Positions 15,688 to 20,797 of a DNA stretch of 20,797 nucleotides are shown here, one piece after another. The stretch is from Deltaproteobacteria bacterium (lineage in GTDB: Bacteria; Myxococcota; Polyangia; Haliangiales; Haliangiaceae), in contig JAGSPR010000069.1 of the NCBI GenBank assembly GCA_018262455.1, positions 1-20,797 of the forward strand, read 5' to 3'. Both the position numbers and the translations under genes were made by a program. The notes under the pieces are model-generated. The model was not told the origin of the DNA and searched no databases. It saw only the letters and a list, made by a program, of their open reading frames with translations. The first letter of the stretch is position 1. The number at the start of each line of letters is the position of its first letter.

Positions 15688-16311
15688 ATGCCATACTCCA
15701 CCGAAGACATGGCTCGCCGCGCCGCGCGCGAGATTCCCGCTGGCTCGATCGTCAACCTCGGCATCGGCCTCCCTACCCAGGTCGCCGATTACCTGCCCCA
15801 GGGGCACGCGTGGCTGCACTCCGAGAACGGCCTGCTCGGCATGGGGCCGTTCCCCTACGAAGGCGACGAGGATCCCAACCTCATCAATGCCGGCAAGCAG
15901 ACCGTCACGGTCTTGCCCGGTGGCTCGACCTTCGACTCAGCCTACTCGTTCGCGATGATCCGCGGCGGCCACGTCGACCTCGCCATCCTTGGCGCGATGC
16001 AAGTCTCCGCGGGTGGCGACCTCGCGAACTGGGCCGTGCCCGGCGGCAAGGTCATGGGCATCGGTGGCGCGATGGATCTCGCCTCCGGCTGCCGCCGCGT
16101 GATCGCGATGATGCAGCACACCACCAAGAAGGGCGAGCACAAGCTCGTCGCGCGCTGCGACTACCCCCTCACCGCCACCCGCACCGTCTCGCTCGTCATC
16201 ACCGAGCTCGGAGTCTTCGAGCCGTCCGGCCATGCCTTCCGCGTCGTCGACCTCGCCCCTGGCATCACGCGCGACCAAGCTGCCGCCGCCACCGGCGCCC
16301 CCCTAATCTAG
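15688..16311 (+). CDS. scoB: 3-oxoacid CoA-transferase subunit B
   Basis: Beta subunit (207 residues) carrying the catalytic glutamate of the CoA-transferase in HSENGLLGMGP (Glu46), to which CoA becomes thioester-linked during turnover. Other family blocks are VNLGIGLPTQVADYL, NAGKQTVTVLPGGSTFDSAYSFAMIRGGHVDLAILGAMQV in pieces, and VPGGKVMGIGGAMDLASG. GGAG overlapping the preceding stop codon lies 3 bases before the ATG. The gene is last in the operon. Its TAG stop overlaps the outermost copy of the RAYT repeat: the final AG of the codon is the first AG of the repeat, so the transposon boundary and the end of the gene coincide. Confidence 0.94.
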   Translation: MPYSTEDMARRAAREIPAGSIVNLGIGLPTQVADYLPQGHAWLHSENGLLGMGPFPYEGDEDPNLINAGKQTVTVLPGGSTFDSAYSFAMIRGGHVDLAILGAMQVSAGGDLANWAVPGGKVMGIGGAMDLASGCRRVIAMMQHTTKKGEHKLVARCDYPLTATRTVSLVITELGVFEPSGHAFRVVDLAPGITRDQAAAATGAPLI

Positions 16312-16408
16312 GACGCTCTACACTCTCACCACTCTCTCCCGGACCCCGCTCCGCAAACTCGCGTAACTGCACGCGTGATTACAGGACGCTCTACACTCTC
16401 ACCACTCT
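16310..16408. repeat. left repeat block: two direct copies of the 20-bp repeat, 73 bases apart
   Basis: The core, read on the plus strand, is AGGACGCTCTACACTCTCAC at 16310-16329 and 16383-16402. In both copies it continues into CACTCTC, so the 27-base extended unit is shared. The 53 bases between contain GGACCCCGC and CGCGTAACTGCACGCGTGAT, a loosely palindromic stretch around ACGCGT flanked by GTAA and TTAC. Copy 1 overlaps the scoB stop; copy 2 overlaps the stop of the transposase on the other strand. Confidence 0.9.
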
Positions 16409-17341
16409 CACGCCGAGTCGCTCGAGCACGAAGTCGCGGGCCTGCGTCAACCTCGGTTCGAGCGCGGAGCTCGCCATCTTCGACACGGCTTGCTGGCTGA
16501 TCCCGAGCACCGCGGCGACGTCGGACCCGGTCAGGCCCATCGCTTTCCCGACATGCACGGTCAATCGCCTGCCATCGAGCGCCCTCGGCGCGAGCCGCCT
16601 CGAGCACATCACGAGCGCGTTCAGTCCCAGCACCGAGGCCACCACGCCGACCAGCTCGCGCGGATCCACCCGGATGTGACCAAACGGCCTGCGTACCAAC
16701 GGCACCATGGGATGCTCGCCGGCTGTTGGCGTGGCCAGCTCGATCGCGCCGCGCCGCCGGCTCGCGGAACGGATAGGCTCGAGCTCGAGCTCCGGGATGG
16801 CGTGCTCCTTGTGAACATCGACCCACGCATCGAATGCGTCGCGCCGGCCCGGGAACCCGCTGCGCGCGAGGCCCTGGTCGCACGAGAGCCACGACGGCGC
16901 GGGGGCAAGCCCGAGGTACGCCCGATGACTCGTCCAGTCGCTGTCGCGCGCGTGACGGACGACGCCCGCCTGCACGGGGTTGTTGTGGATGTACGCGATG
17001 ACGCGCCCTTCATCGTGCGCCTGGATCGCGGGCGACTTCGGGCGATGCGCGAACAGCGGGCCGAGCCGGTGATGGCGAGCATTCATCCACGTGGCGAATG
17101 GTGAGTGCACCCTGCGGATCCATGAGTCGAGCGTGGACTCGCCGGCCACCAGCGCGAGATGGATGTGATTGCTCATCAGCGCATAGGCGAGACACAGCCA
17201 GTCCGAGGTCGCGACCGCGCGGCCGAGCAGCTGGAGATAGCGTTCGCGCTCTTCGAGGTCCTGGATGAACCACTCGCGATCTACGAACCTGGTGGTGACG
17301 TGATAGACGACGGAAGCGGCAGTGATGCGAGCGATGGTCAT
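16391..17341 (-). CDS. REP-associated tyrosine transposase (RAYT, Y1_Tnp) with C-terminal helix-turn-helix
   Basis: A 316-residue HUH-superfamily single-strand transposase. The metal-binding HUH motif is in ALMSNHIHLAL (His59, His61) and the catalytic tyrosine in VIAYIHNNPVQAGVV (Tyr117), the arrangement typical of RAYTs. N-terminal ITAASVVYHVTTRFVDREWF and GPLFAHRPKSPAI also fit the family. Residues 270-291 (VAAVLGISQQAVSKMA) form a helix-turn-helix, as in RAYTs with a DnaA-like C-terminal extension. ATG 17341 is preferred: the domain begins immediately there, and the longer frame to 17419 would run through the right-hand repeat. The last seven residues (VRVVRV plus the preceding Gly) and the TAG stop are encoded by repeat copy 2. 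The gene appears intact. Confidence 0.92.
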   Translation of the reverse strand: MTIARITAASVVYHVTTRFVDREWFIQDLEERERYLQLLGRAVATSDWLCLAYALMSNHIHLALVAGESTLDSWIRRVHSPFATWMNARHHRLGPLFAHRPKSPAIQAHDEGRVIAYIHNNPVQAGVVRHARDSDWTSHRAYLGLAPAPSWLSCDQGLARSGFPGRRDAFDAWVDVHKEHAIPELELEPIRSASRRRGAIELATPTAGEHPMVPLVRRPFGHIRVDPRELVGVVASVLGLNALVMCSRRLAPRALDGRRLTVHVGKAMGLTGSDVAAVLGISQQAVSKMASSALEPRLTQARDFVLERLGVRVVRV

Positions 17342-17382
17342 CGCGCGGACATCGGCCCGATGCGCCCCGGGTTGCGTCGAAA

Positions 17383-17478
17383 GTTGTGAGAGTGTAGAGC
17401 GTCCTGGGAACGTTCCCAAGATCTCGCGAACTTACGCGCCGGGGTCGGGGAGAGAGTGGTGAGAGTGTAGAGCGTCCT
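17383..17478. repeat. right repeat block: two direct copies, inverted relative to the left block
   Basis: The core GTGAGAGTGTAGAGCGTCCT occurs at 17386-17405 and 17459-17478, again exactly 73 bases apart and in the opposite orientation to the left block. The outer copy has the full GAGAGTGGTGAGAGTG extension; the inner copy diverges upstream (AAGTTGTGAG). Between them lies the perfect 12-base palindrome GGGAACGTTCCC (17406-17417), then CGCGAACTTACGCG and GGGGTCGGGGAGAG. The hydrolase gene on the minus strand ends inside this block. Confidence 0.9.
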
Positions 17479-18310
17479 GGATCGCCGCGGCGAGGGCGGC
17501 GGGCTGGTGGCGCTGGAGGGTGTGGCCGGCCTCGGCGAGGACGATGTGGCGGACGTTGGCGAACGAGGCGCGGCGCGAGGCACGCTCGGGCTCGGAGAGG
17601 TTCATGCGTGAGCGGGCGCCATCGACGCAGAGCACGGGGCAGGTGACGCGCTCCCAGTAGCGGCGGGCGGTCTCGAGCCGGTAGGCGTACGGGCCCATCG
17701 TGGTGTGCAGTGGATCGTGTTTCCAGACGAGGCCGCCTTCGACGGACCGCGTGCCCGCCTCGGCGAGGCGGCGGGCGAGGGCGGGATCGAGGAGGTCGTC
17801 GTTGCGGCGCAGCCGGCGAACGGCGTCATCGAGGTCGGGCATCACTCGCTGCTTGTCACGCCCCGTTCGCCAGCTGTCGATCCAGTGGGCGGTCCGGCTC
17901 GGGCCATCGGTGATCGCTTGATCGGGCGGGCCGAGGCCTTCGAGAAGCACGAGGCCGGCGAGGCGCTCGGGACGGACGCCAGCGTAGTAGCCGGCGATGC
18001 TGCCGCCCATCGAATGACCGACGAGCACGACGCGCGTGCGAGCGCGCTGCCGGATCACATCATCGAGATCGGCGACGTAGTCGAGGAAGTGGTAGTAGCC
18101 GCCGGCCCCGATCCAGTCGCTGTCGCCATGGCCGCGGAGGTCGCACGCGAGGACGTGGCCATGCACGGCGAGCAGCGGCGCGACCTCGCACCACCCGAAC
18201 GCGAAGTCGGTGAAGCCGTGGACGAGGACGAAGGTCGTGTCGCCGGGCCCGTCCCATTCGAGCAGGTGGTAGCGCAGCCCGGTGGCGAGCGAGATGTGCG
18301 AGGACTTCAG
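17432..18310 (-). CDS. alpha/beta-fold hydrolase
   Basis: Serine hydrolase of about 292 residues, of the epoxide hydrolase/lipase/haloalkane dehalogenase-like type; the substrate is unknown. The oxyanion motif is VLVHGFTDFAFGW, the nucleophile elbow VGHSMGGS (Ser100), the acid probably Asp230 (CPVLCVDGARSRM) and the base His263 (AEAGHTLQRHQP). No ATG, GTG or TTG is suitably placed. The best start is a CTG at 18308-18310 overlapping the TGA of the upstream gene as CTGA, which keeps the whole domain and implies translational coupling. The longer open frame (to 18625) is a shadow of that gene. The final residues ALHSHHSLPDPGA and the TAA are encoded by the right repeat block of the RAYT element. 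No signal peptide is seen. Confidence 0.87.
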   Translation of the reverse strand: MKSSHISLATGLRYHLLEWDGPGDTTFVLVHGFTDFAFGWCEVAPLLAVHGHVLACDLRGHGDSDWIGAGGYYHFLDYVADLDDVIRQRARTRVVLVGHSMGGSIAGYYAGVRPERLAGLVLLEGLGPPDQAITDGPSRTAHWIDSWRTGRDKQRVMPDLDDAVRRLRRNDDLLDPALARRLAEAGTRSVEGGLVWKHDPLHTTMGPYAYRLETARRYWERVTCPVLCVDGARSRMNLSEPERASRRASFANVRHIVLAEAGHTLQRHQPAALAAAIQDALHSHHSLPDPGA

Positions 18311-19602
18311 GGACTCGCCTCGAGATGGTGGACGTTGCCGGCTGTGTCGGTCAGATAGAGCTCGCCGCGCGCATCCTCGTGCAGGCTCGCGGGGCTCGCG
18401 GGAAACGATCCCGGGAGGTTCGCCTTGGTGAGCGATCCGTCGCCGTTGAGCGTCGCCTTGGCGAGGCCGCCGCGACCGTTGTCCGTGTAGAAGTAGGTGC
18501 CGACGATGTCGGGGTAGCAGGTGCCGCGATAGACCTGGCCGCCGATGATGGCGTTCCAGCCATCTCCATTCGGCGGTGAGGTGTGGGTGCGCTCGTCCTG
18601 CGGCGCGAACTGCGCGATCGTGCACTGGGCGCCAGCGGGCTTGAAGTTCTTCGAGCCTTCACAGGTCGACCAGCCGAAGTTCTTGCCCTTGAGCTCGCCG
18701 GCTTTGATCACGTCGACCTCCTCGATGTCCTCCTGGCCGACATCGCCGATCCACATGTCTCCGGTGAGCCGATCGAACGACCACCGCCACGGGTTGCGCA
18801 GGCCGATCGCGAAGATCTCCGGCAGCCCGCCGCCGGCCGCGAACGGGTTGTCGCTGGGGATGCCGTACTCCTGGCCCGCCAGCTTGTTGTCGACATCGAT
18901 CCGCAGCAGCTTGCCGAGCAGCGCATGGGTGTTGGCGTTCGGCGAGCCATCGGTGAGGGCCTGGCCGTTGTTGTTCGGATCGTTGGCCTGGCCGCCATCC
19001 CCGGTGCCGATGTAGAGGAAGCCGTCCTTGCCGAACTCGATCATGCCGCCGTTGTGATTGGACGCGAAGTCTGGAATCGCGAGCACCTCGACGCACGTCG
19101 GGTCGGCCTTGTTCGGATCGGCGACGCTGCGCTGGCAGCGCGCGACCACATCACGCGTCGGGTTGGTGGTGTCTCCGGACTGCCGCCGCGTGTAGTAGAC
19201 GAAGAACGTCCCGTTGGTCGCGTACTGCGGGTGAAACGCGAGCCCGAGCAGCCCTTGCTCGCCACCGGCGAGGACGGGCCCGCCCACGTTATCGCTGAGG
19301 TCGATGAAGGCCGGGCCGAGCAGCGTCTCGTTCTCGAAGATCCGGATTGCGCCGCCTTGCTCGACCACGAACAACCGCGGGTCGTTGGGGGGCGAGGTCG
19401 CGAGCATCGCACCACCGGTCACGGTGCCGATCTTGCGCAGCTTGATCGTCGTGCCGCTGACCGGGTTCGCGCAGGCGGCGAGCGGCCCCGCATCGACGGG
19501 CGAATCGATGGTCGCGTCCTTCAGCGGGCCGCCATCTACCTTCGTATTGGAGTCCTTGCCGCAGGCGGCAAACAGCAAGAGCGCAAGAGCCACGTGACGC
19601 AT
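18307..19602 (-). CDS. PQQ-dependent sugar dehydrogenase family lipoprotein (glucose/sorbosone dehydrogenase)
   Basis: A 431-residue exported lipoprotein of the GSDH family (soluble PQQ glucose dehydrogenase/aldose sugar dehydrogenase fold), a six-bladed propeller that oxidises sugars in the periplasm or at the surface. ATG 19602 is chosen over 19620 because it opens directly with the signal RHVALALLLFAACG; the lipidated residue would be Cys14 in FAAC. Family landmarks are GLLGLAFHPQYATNG (catalytic-base His124), SNHNGGMIEFGKDGFLYIGTGDGG, GLRNPWRWSFDRLTGDMWIGDVGQ, NFGWSTCEG and GELYLTDTAGNVHHLE. Family members often work on unknown sugars, and PQQ dependence is not proven. A paralogue lies just upstream, and the hydrolase gene overlaps its stop by 4 bases. 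Confidence 0.9.
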   Translation of the reverse strand: MRHVALALLLFAACGKDSNTKVDGGPLKDATIDSPVDAGPLAACANPVSGTTIKLRKIGTVTGGAMLATSPPNDPRLFVVEQGGAIRIFENETLLGPAFIDLSDNVGGPVLAGGEQGLLGLAFHPQYATNGTFFVYYTRRQSGDTTNPTRDVVARCQRSVADPNKADPTCVEVLAIPDFASNHNGGMIEFGKDGFLYIGTGDGGQANDPNNNGQALTDGSPNANTHALLGKLLRIDVDNKLAGQEYGIPSDNPFAAGGGLPEIFAIGLRNPWRWSFDRLTGDMWIGDVGQEDIEEVDVIKAGELKGKNFGWSTCEGSKNFKPAGAQCTIAQFAPQDERTHTSPPNGDGWNAIIGGQVYRGTCYPDIVGTYFYTDNGRGGLAKATLNGDGSLTKANLPGSFPASPASLHEDARGELYLTDTAGNVHHLEASP

Positions 19603-19684
19603 CGGCGGAACATACTCCATCCGGGGTAGTGGAGCGGATCTCTTCAGCTATCGGGTTGCGACGGTGGCGTCTCGACGCCGCGGG

Positions 19685-20797
19685 TCACGGACCTGCCTGC
19701 AGCTGGTAAACGTTGCCTGCGGTGTCGGTGGCGTACAGCTCGCCCCGGGCGTCCTCGTGAATGCTCGCGACGTTCCTGGGGAATGTGCCGGGCAGATCGG
19801 CCACCACCAGCGTGCCATCGGCCTGGAGCTTCGCCGAGGCGAGCCCGCCCTTGCCGTAGTCGGTGTAGAAGTACGTGCCGACGAGGTCGGGGAAGCAGCT
19901 GCCGCGGTAGACCTGGCCGCCGGTGATCGAGACCCAGCCATCGGCGTGCGTACGCGTGTCCTGCGGGAACGTGAAGTCCGCGTTGGTGCAGGGCGGATCG
20001 AAGCAGTTGTTGCCCTCGAACTTGCTCCACCCGAGGTTCTTGCCGTTCTGCTCACCGGCGCGGAGCACCGTGAGCTCCTCGATCGTGCCCTGGCCGACGT
20101 CGGCGATCCACATGTCGCCGGTCTCGCGGTCGAACGTCCACCGCCAGGCGTTGCGCAGGCCGCGGATGAAGATCTCCGGCGCGCCGCCGCCGGTCACGAA
20201 CGGGTTGTCGGCGGGGATGCCGTACTCCTTGCCGGGGCTCTTGTGGTCGACATCGAGCCGCAGCATCTTCGCGAGCAGGGCGTTCGAGTTCGCCATCGGC
20301 GTGCCGCTGACCACGGTCTGGCCGTTGCGCTGCGGATCGTTGGCCTGGCCGCCGTCGCCAGTCGCCCAGTACAGGTAGCCGTCCTTGCCGAACTCGATCA
20401 TGCCGCCGTTGTGATTCGCGGCGAAGTCGGGGATCGAGAGCACGTCGACGCACGACGTCGGATCGGCCTTGTCGCGATCGCCCGGGCTGACCGAACACCG
20501 GACGAGCACGTCGCGCTGCGGGTTCGCCGCGTCGCCCGTGTTGCGCGCGGTGTAGGTGACAAAGAACAGGCCGTTGGTCGCGTACTGCGGATGGAACGCG
20601 AGCCCGAGTAGCCCGTTCTCGCCGCCCGCGATCACCGGGCCCGCGGCGTCGTCGCTGAGGTCGAGGAACGGATCCGGCAGGAGGCGCTCGGTGTCGAAGA
20701 TCCGGATCGCGCCTCGCTGCTCGATCACGAACAGCCGCGGATCATCCCGTGGTGCGGTGACGAGGAGGGCCCCGCCGACGACCTGGCCGATCTTGCG
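19685..20797 (-). CDS. second PQQ-dependent sugar dehydrogenase family protein, partial (N-terminus outside window)
   Basis: A paralogue of the preceding gene; 370 residues are visible and the frame is open to the right edge of the window, so the start and any lipoprotein signal lie beyond it. The visible part begins in RKIGQVVGGALLV, equivalent to about residue 56 of its neighbour, and keeps GLLGLAFHPQYATNG, ANHNGGMIEFGKDGYLYWATGDGG, GLRNAWRWTFDRETGDMWIADVGQ, GWSKFEGNNC and LYATDTAGNVYQLQ. An 82-base gap separates its TGA from the next gene's ATG, and both are read in the same direction. The similarity along the whole length indicates an old tandem duplication. Confidence 0.9.
   Translation of the reverse strand, partial: RKIGQVVGGALLVTAPRDDPRLFVIEQRGAIRIFDTERLLPDPFLDLSDDAAGPVIAGGENGLLGLAFHPQYATNGLFFVTYTARNTGDAANPQRDVLVRCSVSPGDRDKADPTSCVDVLSIPDFAANHNGGMIEFGKDGYLYWATGDGGQANDPQRNGQTVVSGTPMANSNALLAKMLRLDVDHKSPGKEYGIPADNPFVTGGGAPEIFIRGLRNAWRWTFDRETGDMWIADVGQGTIEELTVLRAGEQNGKNLGWSKFEGNNCFDPPCTNADFTFPQDTRTHADGWVSITGGQVYRGSCFPDLVGTYFYTDYGKGGLASAKLQADGTLVVADLPGTFPRNVASIHEDARGELYATDTAGNVYQLQAGP

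Larger units (their letters stand above)
6953..16311 (+). other. predicted seven-gene operon (fusion enzyme to CoA-transferase subunit B)
   Basis: Seven genes on one strand with junctions of +24, -4, about +2 (or -4), -4, +8 and +6 bases. Several start codons overlap the preceding stop as GTGA, which indicates translational coupling and co-transcription. The products are an aldehyde dehydrogenase/aminotransferase/acyltransferase fusion, a C45 Ntn-hydrolase, a GNAT, a class III aminotransferase, CoA-transferase A, a PH/GRAM-like protein and CoA-transferase B. The set reads as degradation of an amine or diamino acid to a CoA thioester. Confidence 0.75.
16310..17478 (-). mobile_element. RAYT element bounded by inverted paired repeats
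   Basis: A 1169-base unit made of a left repeat block (16310-16408), a Y1 transposase gene on the minus strand and a right repeat block (17383-17478) in inverted orientation. The outermost 39 bases of the two ends match at all but one position (the bases at 16341 and 17447 differ). No flanking target-site duplication is visible, in keeping with HUH-type single-strand transposition. The element fills the space between two convergent genes, scoB and the alpha/beta hydrolase gene. RAYTs are usually domesticated single-copy genes that act on REP sequences scattered in the genome, so this may be a resident REPtron rather than a recent insertion. Confidence 0.7.

Noticed and set aside
17342..17419. 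N-terminal extension of the transposase through repeat copy 3
   Set aside because: The conserved domain starts at the ATG at 17341; the extension is only translated repeat DNA.
16310..17478. CRISPR array
   Set aside because: There are only two copies on each side in inverted orientation around a transposase gene, and no cas genes.
16296..17492. Target-site duplication flanking the RAYT element
   Set aside because: The sequences next to the outer repeat ends (CTAATCT and GGATCGC) do not match as a direct repeat.
18311..18625. N-terminal extension of the hydrolase frame to an ATG at 18625
   Set aside because: It is Arg/His-rich shadow sequence lying over the conserved C-terminus of the dehydrogenase gene.
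19666..19679. Hairpin GGCGTCTCGACGCC between the two dehydrogenase genes as a terminator
   Set aside because: It has a 5-base stem with a tetraloop and no T-run on either strand; chance is likely at this GC content.

Overview
The window is about 20.8 kb of very GC-rich, almost gap-free bacterial chromosome. The codon bias, the beta-propeller lipoprotein, the FHA-GAF-PP2C regulator and the tandem lipoprotein sugar dehydrogenases suggest a myxobacterium (Myxococcota, perhaps Kofleriaceae/Haliangium-like). That placement is an inference from style, not from a marker gene.

Layout. 1-3099 (+): 3' part of sucA and complete sucB, the E1 and E2 of the 2-oxoglutarate dehydrogenase complex. 3096-4379 (-): a beta-propeller-like lipoprotein that converges on sucB. 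4390-4813 (-): ribosomal proteins L28 and L33 (rpmG-rpmB) with a recognisable promoter. 5009-6823 (-): an FHA-GAF-SpoIIE/PP2C phosphatase. 6953-16311 (+): a tight seven-gene operon. 16310-17478: a RAYT (REP-associated tyrosine transposase) element bounded by inverted blocks, each holding two copies of one 20-bp repeat. 17432-19602 (-): an alpha/beta hydrolase coupled to a glucose/sorbosone dehydrogenase-type lipoprotein. 19685-20797 (-): a paralogous dehydrogenase cut by the window edge.

The most unusual part is the operon. Its first gene encodes a protein of about 1550 residues that joins four units: an AstD-like aldehyde dehydrogenase, a class III aminotransferase resembling L-lysine 6-aminotransferase, a GNAT acyltransferase, and a second class III aminotransferase fold that appears to have lost its PLP lysine. 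It appears to be transcribed from a promoter whose predicted start falls on its GTG codon (leaderless). Downstream come a C45 Ntn-hydrolase/amidase, a second GNAT, a taurine-pyruvate-type aminotransferase, and both subunits of a 3-oxoacid CoA-transferase separated by a small PH/GRAM-like protein. The combination acyltransferase, aminotransferase, semialdehyde dehydrogenase and amidase has the same logic as the arginine succinyltransferase (AST) pathway: protect by acylation, transaminate, oxidise, deprotect. It would be packed into one polypeptide plus a neighbour, and the likeliest substrate is lysine or another diamino compound. The CoA-transferase could activate the resulting acid. This reading is a hypothesis.

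The RAYT element sits exactly at the convergent junction of scoB and the hydrolase gene. Its repeats supply the stop codon of scoB and of the transposase, and they encode the C-terminal tail of the hydrolase.
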